A stretch of 41,671 nucleotides of DNA from Rhodothermaceae bacterium (GCA_009841335.1 VXLY01000016.1:55102-96772), one strand, 5' to 3'. Positions 1 to 9,884 are shown, numbered from the stretch's first letter. Notes: a model not told the origin generated them from the sequence alone. Numbers and translations are program-made.

Positions 1-51
1 CGCGACCTTCAGCTTGGGAAGCTGACGCTCTACCGATTGAGCTATTCCCGC
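1..51 (-). tRNA. tRNA-Gly(CCC), truncated by the window edge
   Basis: Read on the minus strand, the sequence gives a 7-nt acceptor arm GCGGGAA, a D-stem GCTC/GAGC with a GG-containing loop, and an anticodon stem TCAGC/GCTGA closing the loop TTCCCAA. The anticodon is therefore CCC (complement of bases 16-18), which decodes GGG glycine. The first half resembles known bacterial glycine tRNAs. The T-arm and acceptor 3' strand lie beyond base 1, so pairing of the acceptor cannot be tested. It is transcribed divergently from rpmH. Confidence 0.88.
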
Positions 52-191
52 AAGGAAAAGAAGCAAAAGCACACTTAGGACGTTAAAGATAACATCGGGC
101 AGCCAGTATAGCAAAAAACCCTATGCTGAAAGGCTTCAGCTGAAGCGAAATGCACGACATCAGGTTACACTAATAATAATAGTAGCGCTTC

Positions 192-347
192 ATGAAACGC
201 ACCTACCAGCCAAGTCGGCGAAAGCGTCGCAATAAGCACGGATTTCGCTCTAGAATGGCAGACAAGGACGGCCGCAACGTGTTGGCGAGACGCCGCCGAA
301 AGGGACGCAAAAGCCTTTCGGTTAGCGATCGTTATGTTGGTAAATAA
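192..347 (+). CDS. rpmH: 50S ribosomal protein L34
   Basis: A 51-residue, very basic protein starting [19 protein letters not shown], with the [19 protein letters not shown] core that is typical of L34. L34 is a small protein of the large ribosomal subunit that stabilises 23S rRNA helices. It opens a co-directional run with rnpA 3 bp downstream, the arrangement found near the replication origin of many bacteria. The ATG has no strong Shine-Dalgarno sequence. The 140 bp upstream, shared with the divergent tRNA-Gly, must carry its promoter; I see only a weak -35/-10-like pair (TTAAAG, TATAGC around 84-113). Confidence 0.97.
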   Translation: MKRTYQPSRRKRRNKHGFRSRMADKDGRNVLARRRRKGRKSLSVSDRYVGK

Positions 348-350
348 TTT

Positions 351-782
351 ATGGGAGCGGCGCCTGTGCAGCGGTTTCCGCGTTCGATGCGCTTAAAGCG
401 TCGTCGGCTGATCAGATCGCTTTTTGACCGGTCAAACCCGGAGGTAGAATCTGTAGTAACAGCAAATATCCGGATACTGTACCGTTTTGTTCCTAGGTCC
501 GCAACAGGGACAGACGCGCCGGTACAGGTTGGATTTGCGCCCGGCCGGTGCAGGAATGCTGTTCAGCGTAATCGGTTGAGACGATGCATGCGCGAAGCCT
601 GGCGAACGCATCAATACCTGATAAACCCCAAAAATTTTCCTTCGGCGGAGTCGTTAATACTAATGATTCTTGTGCGCAGCCCCAAGCATGTTGAAAAATT
701 GTCGAAGGATATCGTACAGGCAATGCGCAGCCTGAGCAATAGACTAAATAGATACCAAGAAGGGGTAACGAGTGGACCGTAA
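351..782 (+). CDS. rnpA: Ribonuclease P protein component
   Basis: A small basic protein of 143 residues that binds the RNase P RNA and assists removal of 5' leaders from pre-tRNAs. The diagnostic RNR box is visible at about residues 68-78 (RNAVQRNRLRR), followed by RE as in the family. At 143 residues it is somewhat longer than the usual 110-130, with the extra length in the N-terminal lead and the C-terminal tail. It follows rpmH by 3 bp and its 3' end overlaps the yidC start by 11 bp, so the three genes are probably cotranscribed and coupled. No yidD gene sits between rnpA and yidC, unlike many bacteria. Confidence 0.95.
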   Translation: MGAAPVQRFPRSMRLKRRRLIRSLFDRSNPEVESVVTANIRILYRFVPRSATGTDAPVQVGFAPGRCRNAVQRNRLRRCMREAWRTHQYLINPKNFPSAESLILMILVRSPKHVEKLSKDIVQAMRSLSNRLNRYQEGVTSGP

Positions 783-2559
783 TACGATTATTGCTGTCAT
801 TCTGATCACGGCAATCATGGCCGTGTGGATGTTTACGATGCCGCCAAACCTACCGCAGCCCCAGGAGCCTGTGGTTGAAGAGGAGCAGGTTGCATCAGAT
901 TCGTCAGATTCAACTACCGTGGCAGACACTCCAGAACAAGCCCCTGTGCCCGTGCAGCTGCCGGAGTCCGTACCGGTACACACCGCTCGTGAAATTGTAG
1001 TGGACACGGACCTGTATACCGCACGACTTTCGGACTTGGGGGCAACCCTCACAGGCTTTGAGCTCAAAGAGTTTCTGCAGTTTGATCAGGTGAGACAGGT
1101 TCAAATGGTTGACAGTACGAGTCGTGGCGCCCTCGGGGTTGAGTTTCAGTCTACCGGATCGCGAAACATTTTCACGCGGGATCTGCTGTTCGTGCAGCGT
1201 GACTCAATGGATGTGATTGATGCTACGACGGCTCCGGCCACAGTGGTGTTTGAAGCTGGTATTGGTAGTGGCAGACTGCAATTCGCCTATACATTTAAGC
1301 CAGGTGATTATGAGGTTGAGCTGGAAGTGACCCACATTAATCCCGCAGGTTTCCAAACGTCAGAGGGGTATGAACTCGTATGGTATGGAGGTATTCCGTT
1401 TAGCGAAGATGCCCACAATCGAAGAGAAGAAATAGCCAAGGTTGGCGCATATGCACGAAGCGGCAATGATGTAGAAGGGATCACGCTGCACAGAGACGAA
1501 TGGGCCGAGCGAGTTTTACGGGGCAATGTGTCCTGGGTGGGGGTCAAGAACAAATATTTTGGTGCGGTGATGGTGACGGACAGACCGGCTCTCGAGGCTG
1601 TTCTTGAGGGCGAGCGCATCGGAGATACGGAAGATCCGTCAGTTGCAGTCAATTTCGAGGCCGCTCTGTTCATGGGGCCTCCAGCCGATACTCCCGATAC
1701 TTTTCGATTGTATCTGGGTCCACTCGAGTACGGCAAGATCAAGCGCTACGAAGGCGCATACGGTATAGTAGACTACGGCTGGGACGGATTCGAGTGGATG
1801 ACACGCCCGCTTGCTGTGGCTGTATTTATTCCCGCATTCTCCTTTCTGAGCAGCCTAATCCCCAATTATGGCCTGGTAATCGTCCTCTTTTGTCTGTTAA
1901 TCAAAGTGGTTTTGCTACCGCTGACGCTCAGTTCCTACAAGAGCATGGCAAAAATGCGCGAATTGCAGCCAAAGATGCAGGAGATAAAGGAGAAGTATGC
2001 GGACAATCCAGAAAAACAGCAGCAGGCAACGATCAAAATGTATCGCGAATCCGGGACGAACCCGCTTGGTGCATGTTTGCCTATGCTATTGCAATACCCG
2101 ATAATTATTGCTCTTTGGCAGTTTCTGCAACAGTCAATTGAAATCAGACAGGAGGGGTTTTTGTGGGCAGCCGATCTCTCGGCTCCGGATGCAATTCTGA
2201 ATCTCCCGTTCACGATTCCATTCTATGGAGACTTTGTTGCTGGCTTCACGGTCCTCATGGGGCTGTCTATGATTGTACAGATGCGGCTGCAGGCCACGCC
2301 TGCTTCTGGACCGCAGGCGAAGATTTTCATGTACGTGATGCCGGGTATAATCTTCGTTATATTCAATAGATTGCCGTCGGGATTAAGTTTGTACTACTTC
2401 TGTTACAATGTTTTTTCTGCGGTGCAGCAGCAGTTTATCAATAAATCAGTAAAGAATAACCCCGATTCAAAGAAGAGTGCCGTCAAAAAGCCGGCGAAGC
2501 GCAAGGCGGTGAGCGGGATAGCCACAGGAAAACGACGGGGAAAGAAAGGTCGCAGGTAA
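772..2559 (+). CDS. yidC: Membrane protein insertase YidC
   Basis: A 595-residue insertase that places proteins in the inner membrane, alone or with SecYEG. It has an N-terminal transmembrane anchor (about residues 4-24), an acidic linker, a large periplasmic beta-domain (about 75-330), and then the conserved helical core with the SYKSMAKMRELQPKMQ cytoplasmic hairpin and the GLSLYYFCYN helix near the end. The hydrophilic-groove position, often Arg in other YidC proteins, appears to be Lys (LLIKVVLLPLT). The C-terminus ends in a long Lys/Arg-rich tail of about 35 residues. The start is GTG, preceded by AAGAAGGGG, one of the few good ribosome binding sites in the window, and it overlaps rnpA. 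Confidence 0.97.
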   Translation: MDRNTIIAVILITAIMAVWMFTMPPNLPQPQEPVVEEEQVASDSSDSTTVADTPEQAPVPVQLPESVPVHTAREIVVDTDLYTARLSDLGATLTGFELKEFLQFDQVRQVQMVDSTSRGALGVEFQSTGSRNIFTRDLLFVQRDSMDVIDATTAPATVVFEAGIGSGRLQFAYTFKPGDYEVELEVTHINPAGFQTSEGYELVWYGGIPFSEDAHNRREEIAKVGAYARSGNDVEGITLHRDEWAERVLRGNVSWVGVKNKYFGAVMVTDRPALEAVLEGERIGDTEDPSVAVNFEAALFMGPPADTPDTFRLYLGPLEYGKIKRYEGAYGIVDYGWDGFEWMTRPLAVAVFIPAFSFLSSLIPNYGLVIVLFCLLIKVVLLPLTLSSYKSMAKMRELQPKMQEIKEKYADNPEKQQQATIKMYRESGTNPLGACLPMLLQYPIIIALWQFLQQSIEIRQEGFLWAADLSAPDAILNLPFTIPFYGDFVAGFTVLMGLSMIVQMRLQATPASGPQAKIFMYVMPGIIFVIFNRLPSGLSLYYFCYNVFSAVQQQFINKSVKNNPDSKKSAVKKPAKRKAVSGIATGKRRGKKGRR

Positions 2560-2565
2560 TTCAAA

Positions 2566-3912
2566 ATGTTCGCCCAGGATACGATTGCGGCGATTGCGAC
2601 CGCACCGGGTCTTGCGGCGCTTACGATTGTTCGTCTTTCCGGCCCCGAGGCTTGTCGGATAGCATCGGAGTGCTTCGCTGGGCGGGATTTAACGGCGGTC
2701 GAGTCCCACACGGCAAATGTTGGTATGTGGGTAGGTCAGGCGGGAGACCGGATAGACCAGGTGGTTGCTACGGTATTTCTGGCGCCTCGTTCGTCAACGG
2801 GAGAAGATGTGGTTGAAATCACGTGTCATGGAGGAGATTATGTGGCTGCGCTCGTACTGCAAAGTATGATCGAGAACGGAGCACGTTTAGCCCGTCCAGG
2901 TGAATTCACGCAGCGCGCGTTCCTGTCCGGGAAAATAGATCTCGCACAGGCGGAAGCGATAGCAGATCTGATTCATTCAACCAGCGAGCGTGCACATCGG
3001 ACTTCGCTTGCGGCATATGAGGGGCATTACTCAGAACAGCTCGAAAAGCTGCGCACAGCGATCCTTGAATTGTGTGCGTTAGCGGAGCTGGAGATCGACT
3101 TCACCGACGAAGATGTGGAATTTGTTGACCGGGCTGAACTCAGAAAGCTGATCAAACATGCATTGAACCAAACAGACGAACTACTTCGATCAGTCCGGTT
3201 GGGCACCGTGGTGCGCGAAGGCATTCGTATCGTGATTGCCGGCCGCCCAAATGCAGGTAAATCAACGCTCCTAAACAGTTTATCCGGCAGGGATCGAGCA
3301 ATTATCAGCGAGCAGCCGGGGACAACCAGAGATGTTTTGGAAGCTGATGCTGAGTTTGAGGGATTGCGGTTTCGCTTCACAGACACCGCAGGATTGCGAC
3401 AAAGCACGGACGTAATTGAACAGGAGGGCGTACGTCGGGCACGCGATATGATAGCGAAGGCGGATATTGTAGTGTACGTGTATGATCTGGTCCATGGGTT
3501 AACAGAAGAAGACCTTGATGCGTTGAAAAAGACTGGAGAGAAAGCGACGATTCTGGTAGGTAACAAAGTAGACCTTGTGCAGCAGCATGCAGGAGAGGGA
3601 TTACTCCTGAGTGCCAAGGGAGGACCCAAGGCGGTCATTCCCCTTGTGCGTGAGCTGGTTAACCAAGCTGCTGAGATATTCGGGAATCCGGATGTATCCA
3701 GAACAGTCATGAATGCAAGGCATAAAAACCATTTAAGGCAGGCACACGAAGCATTGCTGCGGGCTGGAGCTGCGCTGGATGCCCAGAAGTCGCCGGACAT
3801 CTTTGCGCTGGATTTGCATGCCGCTGCGCGCGAGCTCGGAATGATAACCGGAGTGATTACAAACGAAACCGTACTTGGGGCGATTTTTTCAAGGTTTTGT
3901 ATTGGTAAATAA
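2566..3912 (+). CDS. mnmE: tRNA modification GTPase MnmE
   Basis: A 448-residue GTPase that, with MnmG, installs the 5-carboxymethylaminomethyl group on wobble uridine 34 of certain tRNAs. The N-terminal formyl-THF-binding domain is followed by a helical domain interrupted by the G domain. The P-loop GRPNAGKST is at about 226-234, the DTAG switch II near 273 and NKVDL near 333. The C-terminus is FCIGK, carrying the conserved C-terminal cysteine. It begins 6 bp after yidC and ends 7 bp before the chosen mnmG start, so the partner proteins come from adjacent genes in one operon. Confidence 0.97.
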   Translation: MFAQDTIAAIATAPGLAALTIVRLSGPEACRIASECFAGRDLTAVESHTANVGMWVGQAGDRIDQVVATVFLAPRSSTGEDVVEITCHGGDYVAALVLQSMIENGARLARPGEFTQRAFLSGKIDLAQAEAIADLIHSTSERAHRTSLAAYEGHYSEQLEKLRTAILELCALAELEIDFTDEDVEFVDRAELRKLIKHALNQTDELLRSVRLGTVVREGIRIVIAGRPNAGKSTLLNSLSGRDRAIISEQPGTTRDVLEADAEFEGLRFRFTDTAGLRQSTDVIEQEGVRRARDMIAKADIVVYVYDLVHGLTEEDLDALKKTGEKATILVGNKVDLVQQHAGEGLLLSAKGGPKAVIPLVRELVNQAAEIFGNPDVSRTVMNARHKNHLRQAHEALLRAGAALDAQKSPDIFALDLHAAARELGMITGVITNETVLGAIFSRFCIGK

Positions 3913-3919
3913 GAGAACG

Positions 3920-5800
3920 ATGTTTTCGAGGTTTGACGTGATTGTTGTCGGCGGTGGTCATGCCGGGACAGAAGCAGCAGCCGCAGCCGCCCGCATGGGC
4001 GCTCGCACACTCCTGATCACGATGAGTCTTGAAGCGATCGGGAGGATGTCTTGTAATCCCGCTATTGGAGGCATTGGTAAGGGTCATATTGTGCGGGAGA
4101 TTGATGCTTGTGGCGGCATCATGGGGCTTGCTGCCGATGCAGCAGGTATCCAGTTCAGAATGCTCAATCGTCGCAAGGGACCGGCGGTGTGGGGTCCTCG
4201 TGCCCAATCGGATCGAATAGAGTATGCTGCGTTTGTCCGGGCAGCCTTGGAAGAGATCCCGGGACTTTATATGCGTGCAGACATGGTTACGGCCTTGGAA
4301 GTCGTGGGAGGGCGGATATGTGGCGTGCGGACCCGCCTCGGTCGGGTTTTTCGTGCAGGTGCGGTAATTCTCACGAACGGTACGTTCATGAACGGGCTGA
4401 TCCATGTGGGAGAGCGTCAGTTCGGGGGCGGAAGAATGGGAGAACGTCAGAGTACGGGGTTGACCGGTCAGTTACAGGATCTGGGGTTTGAGAGTGGTCG
4501 ACTCAAAACCGGTACCCCACCTCGCGTTGATGGTCGCACGATCGACTATACGGCGGTCAAGGAGCAGCCGGGAGATGAGCAACCCATGCCCTTCTCGTTT
4601 ATGACCGATGCACTGACAGATGATCAGATGAGCTGCCACCTGACTTGGACCAACCCGCAGGTGCATGCGGTACTGCAAAGGGGGTTTGAGCGCAGCCCGA
4701 TGTTTAACGGACGAATCGGGGGTACTGGTCCGAGGTACTGTCCTTCGATTGAGGATAAGATTGATCGATTTGCTTCCCGGGAGCGCCACCAGTTATTCCT
4801 TGAGCCTGAGGGACGTCGAACCACCGAGGTGTACGTAAATGGTTTCTCAACGAGCTTGCCGGAAGATGTACAACAGGAGGCGCTCCGGCTGATACCGGGG
4901 CTGGAGAAGGTTCATATGTTGCGTCCGGGCTACGCGATTGAGTATGATTATTTCCCTCCTCATCAGCTTCGTTATTCGCTCGAGACCAAGAACGTAAGCG
5001 GGCTGTTCTTTGCCGGACAGATAAATGGAACCACGGGGTACGAGGAAGCAGCCGCCCAGGGGCTAATTGCAGGCATAAATGCGGTTCGTACACTTGAAGG
5101 AGCTACTCCGGTGATTCTTCGACGTTCTGAGGCCTACATTGGCGTTCTGATTGACGATCTGATTGCCAAGGGGACAGACGAGCCGTACCGGATGTTCACC
5201 TCGAGGGCTGAGCATCGTATGCTGCTTCGTCAGGACAACGCGGATGAGCGGCTTACGCCACTTGCACAGCGTCTGGGATTAGTGTCAGAAGCGCGCTTTA
5301 ACCGGATGCAGGCCCGCCGCGATGCCGTGCGGCTCACCATAGACAGGTTATCGGACCACATATTCCTCCCTGAAAGCGTTAATCCATACCTGCGACAGGT
5401 TGGAACGACCCCCATCAATGAACCGACGAAGGCAATCCGACTTGTACGCCGCCCGGAGGTCAACTTTCGGGAGCTCTTGCAGGCAGCGGGCGTTGCCGAT
5501 CAAATTGTTATCCCGGCACCTGGGATGGAGCCGGTGGAACAACTTGTGGAGACCTCGGTGAAGTATGCCGGTTATGTAGAACGGCAGGAAGAAGAAGCAA
5601 GAAGGATGGCCAGTATGGAAAGCCGGGAAATACCCGCCGGATTCGATTTTACGACGGTCAATAATATCACTATGGAGGCCCGGGAAAAGTTGAGCAAAAT
5701 ACAGCCGGAAACGCTTGGGCAGGCTTCACGGATCAGCGGTGTAAGTCCGGCAGATATCGCGGTGTTAATGGTGTTGCTGAGATCGTATGCACCCTCATAA
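3920..5800 (+). CDS. mnmG: tRNA uridine 5-carboxymethylaminomethyl modification enzyme MnmG
   Basis: A FAD-dependent partner of MnmE, 626 residues from the chosen start (E. coli form 629). The dinucleotide-binding motif [12 protein letters not shown] begins near residue 9, followed by the family signature [19 protein letters not shown]. The GTPPR and [14 protein letters not shown] blocks and the C-terminal helical domain ([11 protein letters not shown]) are all present. The open frame extends to 3875 inside mnmE, but ATG at 3920 places the Rossmann motif at the usual distance from the N-terminus and clears the mnmE stop, so I prefer it. The full-length, intact coding sequence lies between mnmE and rsmG. 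Confidence 0.97.
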   Translation: MFSRFDVIVVGGGHAGTEAAAAAARMGARTLLITMSLEAIGRMSCNPAIGGIGKGHIVREIDACGGIMGLAADAAGIQFRMLNRRKGPAVWGPRAQSDRIEYAAFVRAALEEIPGLYMRADMVTALEVVGGRICGVRTRLGRVFRAGAVILTNGTFMNGLIHVGERQFGGGRMGERQSTGLTGQLQDLGFESGRLKTGTPPRVDGRTIDYTAVKEQPGDEQPMPFSFMTDALTDDQMSCHLTWTNPQVHAVLQRGFERSPMFNGRIGGTGPRYCPSIEDKIDRFASRERHQLFLEPEGRRTTEVYVNGFSTSLPEDVQQEALRLIPGLEKVHMLRPGYAIEYDYFPPHQLRYSLETKNVSGLFFAGQINGTTGYEEAAAQGLIAGINAVRTLEGATPVILRRSEAYIGVLIDDLIAKGTDEPYRMFTSRAEHRMLLRQDNADERLTPLAQRLGLVSEARFNRMQARRDAVRLTIDRLSDHIFLPESVNPYLRQVGTTPINEPTKAIRLVRRPEVNFRELLQAAGVADQIVIPAPGMEPVEQLVETSVKYAGYVERQEEEARRMASMESREIPAGFDFTTVNNITMEAREKLSKIQPETLGQASRISGVSPADIAVLMVLLRSYAPS

Positions 5801-5820
5801 TTCGGCAAAAAATAGGACGA

Positions 5821-6483
5821 GTGGGTATGGGCACAGAAATGTTTCACGTGAAACAATTGCATTTGGAACTCCAGATACAACAGCGTGAAAAACTTTCTGC
5901 ATTTGTCCGGTTGCTACAGCAGTATAACAGGCGCCTGAACCTGGTGTCAAGGCGAACAACGGACCGTGAATTCTTTCAGCATATTCAGGAGTGTTTGGCA
6001 CTTGCGGCGTACGGATTCGAGAAGGGGTCCTCAATTGTGGACTGGGGCACAGGTGGCGGATTGCCGGCGATCCCTCTGGCAATCGTGTTCCCGGAGGTTA
6101 CCGTATATGCAGTTGATGCGGTTCAGAAGAAGATATATGCCATAAATTCGTTCAAGCGACAGCTGGACTTGCCCAATCTGCAACCTTGGCACGGTCGGGC
6201 AGAACGGTTTGTACACAGGATCAATCACAGTGTATCGCGTGCGACCGCCCCGCTTTGTACGCTATGGGGCTGGCATGAACGTGCGGTAATCCGGGACAAG
6301 AATGTGCGTGGAGCACTCTATTGCCTGAAAGGTGGAGACCTGAGAGGTGAATTGGAGGCCTTAAGAAAGGCCAATTCGAGCGTTCAGGTTGAAATCAAGC
6401 CGGTTCCTGAGACAACCCGGGTAGTGGTTCAGGTGAGACAACTGCACTCGCCAGTCGACAAAGGATTGCGTGGGCAGACGTAA
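5821..6483 (+). CDS. rsmG: 16S rRNA (guanine-527-N7)-methyltransferase RsmG
   Basis: A 220-residue SAM-dependent methyltransferase that modifies 16S rRNA in the 530 loop. The SAM site DWGTGGGLPAIPLAI lies at about 73-87, followed by the acidic loop VDAVQKK, the HGRAE block, and VSRATAPLCTLW, matching the RAvapL block of the family. It begins 20 bp after mnmG. The annotated start is GTG 5821; in-frame ATG codons at 5827 and 5839 are alternatives. The codons at 5839-5856 spell MFHVKQ and encode the parS palindrome, so the N-terminal sequence is constrained by the DNA site. Its last 89 bp overlap the 3' end of the convergent mfd gene. Confidence 0.95.
   Translation: MGMGTEMFHVKQLHLELQIQQREKLSAFVRLLQQYNRRLNLVSRRTTDREFFQHIQECLALAAYGFEKGSSIVDWGTGGGLPAIPLAIVFPEVTVYAVDAVQKKIYAINSFKRQLDLPNLQPWHGRAERFVHRINHSVSRATAPLCTLWGWHERAVIRDKNVRGALYCLKGGDLRGELEALRKANSSVQVEIKPVPETTRVVVQVRQLHSPVDKGLRGQT
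5840..5855. other. parS: parS centromere-like site (ParB binding), perfect consensus
   Basis: Bases 5840-5855 read TGTTTCACGTGAAACA, an exact 16-bp palindrome identical to the widely conserved chromosomal parS consensus bound by ParB/Spo0J. It lies within the first codons of rsmG, which typically sits near parAB and the origin. No parA or parB gene is present in the window, so they must lie elsewhere. I saw no second copy in the window by eye. Confidence 0.9.
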
Positions 6484-9400
6484 CGGAAGGAACGTGTTGC
6501 ACGATAGCTCGCATTTTACCGGCTTTCGATTCTTTGAGGACATGTGGTTCGCTGAGTGCGTCCAGCTCCCGTAACAGCGGCTCAAATATTTTTGTATAGA
6601 ACCTTTGGTCAGCGTTACTGTCAGGGAGCTGTAGGAAGAGTCGTTGATTACGGAACGCAATCCGGGGGAGTCGGAGTTGCTCTCCCATCAGGCGCATGCG
6701 AGCCCCAAGAAGCAACTGTTCGGCTGGCTTGGGAAGGGGGCCAAACCGGTCACGAAGTTCGTCTTCCAAAGAAGAAAGCGCATCTTGATCAGTCGTCTCA
6801 CCAATTCTTCGATACAGGGCCAGCCGCTCCAGGTCGCTTTCGACATATGCTTTGGGGAGAGAGGCACGGACTTCCAGGTCAACAATGGTATCCCCCGTTG
6901 GTGGTGCATCAATGTCCTCGAATAATTCAGGAAAGTCTTCAGTGCGAAGCTCCTGAACCGCTTCTTCCAGCATCCGGTAGTAAGTATTAAGCCCCAGATC
7001 CGCAATAAAACCACTCTGTTCTCCGCCCAAGATATTACCCGCCCCCCGGATATCCAGATCTCTCATGGCAAGATGAAAACCACTGCCGAGGTCACTGAAC
7101 TGCTCAACTGCCTGCAGGCGCTGCCGCGCATCCCTGCTCAGATCATGAATAGAGGGCACCAGTAAATAGCAGTAGGCCTTCCGATCACTTCGACCGACAC
7201 GGCCACGCAGTTGGTGGATCTCGGCGAGACCAAACATTTGGGCGCGATCAATAATGATTGTGTTTGCATTTGAGATATCCAATCCGTTCTCTATGATTGA
7301 TGTGCAGACTAGTACATCGAACCTGTGGTTAACAAATCCCGTCATAGTTCGCTCAAGATCGGCTGCGGGCATTTGACCATGCCCGGAGGCAAGTCGAACA
7401 CCAGGCAGAAGGGCCTGCAGTCTGGATAGCACTTCTCCAAGGGAGCGCACACGGTTATGGACAAAGAAAGCCTGACCGCCGCGGTTTACTTCGTAAAGGA
7501 TTGCATCGCGCACAAGAGACCAGTTCGTGGAGTGGATTTCGGTGTGGATGGGCTGCCGGTTGGGAGGTGGAGTGCCCATGATCGAAAGGTCGCGAGCGCC
7601 AATCAGCGAAAATTGCAATGTGCGCGGAATAGGCGTAGCGGTCAGGGTCAGTGTGTCCACGTTCACGCGCATTTCGCGCAGTTTTTCCTTGATTCTCACT
7701 CCGAAGCGCTGCTCCTCATCCACAATCAGGAGTCCTAGATCCTGAAAAGCAACATCTTTGGAGACCAGTCGGTGTGTACCGACAAGGATATCCACCCTCC
7801 CAAGTTTAACATCTGCGAGAAGTTTACGGGCTGCTGCACCAGAGATCCGCCTGGAAAGTACTTCAACCCGTACCGGGAACAAGGCCAATCGCTTACGAAA
7901 GGTGAGGAAATGCTGCTGCGCCAGTACAGTGGTTGGTACCAGGATCGCGACCTGCTTTCCATCCTGGACAGCCTTGAAGGCAGCACGGACAGCGATCTCT
8001 GTCTTTCCGAAGCCCACATCACCGCAAACCAGGCGGTCCATGGGAGCCGCGGCCTCCATATCACGCTTAACTGCTTCGGCGGCTTCGTGTTGATCCGGTG
8101 TATCCTGCCAGGGAAAGGACGCCTCCAACTCGCGCTGCCACACCGAATCCCCCGCAAAGGCGTGGCCCTGGGCGGATTTACGGCGTGCATACAACCGGAT
8201 AAGATCCCGAGCAATATCCTTGATCCGTTTTTTTGTCCGACTCTTGGCACGTTCCCACTGACCAGTGCCCAGTCGGGTTAGCGAGGGAACCTGACCGTCT
8301 TTGCCGGCATACTTGCTGAGTTTGTGCAGTGCGTTAACATTTACATAAACGACATCGTCACGCGCGTAAATCAGTCGAACGGCCTCCTGCTTTCGCCCTT
8401 TTACCGTGATGGTTCTGAAACCAGTGAACTTGCCAATGCCATACTCCCTGTGTACGACTATGTCTCCGGGCTTGAAATCTTGAAGTTCCTGAAGGCGAAT
8501 CCCACCGGTGCGCGCAACCTTGCGGGCCCGCGGCCGGAAATAGCGGCCGAATATTTCATGGTCTGTATAGATGGCAAGCCCGATCTCGGGAAGTGAGAAT
8601 CCACGGTGCAGCGAAGCCACTAGAAGCGTCACCCTACCAGTGTCCTGCACTTCCTCAAGAAGGGATTGCAAGCGCTCCTGCTGCGCGGTACTGTCACAGA
8701 TAACGTAGGTGTGTTTCCGATCGGAATTCACCAGATCGGCACGAACGGTTTTCATATGTCCGCCAAAAGACGGTTGAGCACGACCATTGACCTGAAAAGT
8801 GGTCTCTGCCGGCCCGAGGGAATCAAAACAAATACGGGTGCTGGCCTTGCAGATTTCACGAAAGGCCTTAGGAGTCAGGTAGCGCGTCTCTGGAACGGGA
8901 CAGTCAGGATCAGAAATGGATGCGAGTGTATATCGTTCCTGTGTATCTGTCCATAACGATTCCGCCATTTCTTCCAGACGAGGCGTGTCAAAAAGTACAA
9001 GAAGCGAGTCCTCACCCAAACGCTCCAGTAACGAAACCCAAGTGATATTGGAGGACACATCGGTGGGACGGGGAACGATTCGCGCGATCTCCAGTCGACT
9101 GATGGAGTGCTGACTTATCGCGTCAAATTCACGGATTGATTCAACTTCATTGCCGAAGAAATCAAGTCGCAATGGAAGTCCGCCGGAAAAGGGGAAGACA
9201 TCAACAATGCCGCCTCTCCATGCGATTTCGCCAGCTTCCCGCACAAATGGGACCAGAACAAAGCCTTTACCAATAAGCTGGTCAACGAGTTTTTCAGGTG
9301 GCAGGTGCGCGTCTGTGTGGATCGTGAGAGACTCATCGGCCGTCTTTTCCGGTGCGGGCATGCATTCAAAAACGGCCTGGAAGCCGGTAGTCACCAGTGT

Positions 9401-9760
9401 ACGGTCAGAGGTGACAAGCTGCTGGAGCACGTCAAGGCGCCGTACTGTGGGAGCAGTGTCCTCAACTTGTTCTCTATCGTAGGGCGCATGCCCGAAGGAT
9501 GGGTAAAGCAGACTCGGCAAGCCCAGCTCCGTTAGGTCACCATGCAGCATGCGGGCATCTTCCAAATCAGGCAGAAGGCATACAACAGGGCGGCCAGTGG
9601 TCCACGCATGTCGGATCAGAAACGAAGGTAATGAGCCGGATGCCCCCTGAATCAGACATTTCTGTGTTTCCCGGCTTGTTACACACCACGCGCGGAAGTC
9701 TCCAAAAACTGGAAGCCGGGCAATACGTGAGTACAGGTTTTGTAGTGGCTGTTCAGTCAA
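6395..9760 (-). CDS. mfd: Transcription-repair coupling factor Mfd
   Basis: An ATP-dependent translocase that removes RNA polymerase stalled at DNA lesions and recruits UvrA; 1121 residues against about 1150 for E. coli. The N-terminal UvrB-like region is followed by the RNA polymerase interaction domain (FKPGDIVVHREYGIGKF, near residue 427). The RecG-type motor has Walker A GDVGFGKTE near 578, DEEQ near 678, TLTATPIPRTL, and the GRVGRSDRKAYCYLL block. The C-terminal regulatory domain is complete. The start is TTG without a visible ribosome binding site; the frame stays open about 32 more codons upstream without ATG, GTG or TTG. The 3' end overlaps rsmG by 89 bp. uvrA lies 12 kb away, also on the minus strand. 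Confidence 0.96.
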   Translation of the reverse strand: MTEQPLQNLYSRIARLPVFGDFRAWCVTSRETQKCLIQGASGSLPSFLIRHAWTTGRPVVCLLPDLEDARMLHGDLTELGLPSLLYPSFGHAPYDREQVEDTAPTVRRLDVLQQLVTSDRTLVTTGFQAVFECMPAPEKTADESLTIHTDAHLPPEKLVDQLIGKGFVLVPFVREAGEIAWRGGIVDVFPFSGGLPLRLDFFGNEVESIREFDAISQHSISRLEIARIVPRPTDVSSNITWVSLLERLGEDSLLVLFDTPRLEEMAESLWTDTQERYTLASISDPDCPVPETRYLTPKAFREICKASTRICFDSLGPAETTFQVNGRAQPSFGGHMKTVRADLVNSDRKHTYVICDSTAQQERLQSLLEEVQDTGRVTLLVASLHRGFSLPEIGLAIYTDHEIFGRYFRPRARKVARTGGIRLQELQDFKPGDIVVHREYGIGKFTGFRTITVKGRKQEAVRLIYARDDVVYVNVNALHKLSKYAGKDGQVPSLTRLGTGQWERAKSRTKKRIKDIARDLIRLYARRKSAQGHAFAGDSVWQRELEASFPWQDTPDQHEAAEAVKRDMEAAAPMDRLVCGDVGFGKTEIAVRAAFKAVQDGKQVAILVPTTVLAQQHFLTFRKRLALFPVRVEVLSRRISGAAARKLLADVKLGRVDILVGTHRLVSKDVAFQDLGLLIVDEEQRFGVRIKEKLREMRVNVDTLTLTATPIPRTLQFSLIGARDLSIMGTPPPNRQPIHTEIHSTNWSLVRDAILYEVNRGGQAFFVHNRVRSLGEVLSRLQALLPGVRLASGHGQMPAADLERTMTGFVNHRFDVLVCTSIIENGLDISNANTIIIDRAQMFGLAEIHQLRGRVGRSDRKAYCYLLVPSIHDLSRDARQRLQAVEQFSDLGSGFHLAMRDLDIRGAGNILGGEQSGFIADLGLNTYYRMLEEAVQELRTEDFPELFEDIDAPPTGDTIVDLEVRASLPKAYVESDLERLALYRRIGETTDQDALSSLEDELRDRFGPLPKPAEQLLLGARMRLMGEQLRLPRIAFRNQRLFLQLPDSNADQRFYTKIFEPLLRELDALSEPHVLKESKAGKMRAIVQHVPSVTSAHAILCRLASAVVSPEPLPGLSQEPA

Positions 9761-9872
9761 ACCAGAAATTGATTTTGTTGATATGAGCTTCGTGTCTTGG
9801 GTGAGTGCCTCAAAGAGCGTATAGCCAATTTGGTGCCCCTTTTTCCCTACGTGGGCCCATTTGGAGGATCAG

Positions 9873-9884
9873 TTACATATGTAA
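9873..9884. promoter_or_regulatory. 12-bp palindrome upstream of mfd, possible operator
   Basis: TTACATATGTAA is a perfect 12-bp palindrome in the 210-bp gap between mfd and murQ, about 113 bp upstream of the mfd TTG, next to AT-rich DNA that could hold the mfd promoter. Position and symmetry suggest a dimeric regulator site, but AT-rich palindromes of this size also arise by chance. Confidence 0.25.

Noticed and set aside
52..191. Possible oriC next to rpmH
   Set aside because: The gene order suggested an origin, but I found no DnaA-box cluster (TTATNCACA) in this 140-bp spacer or elsewhere in the window.
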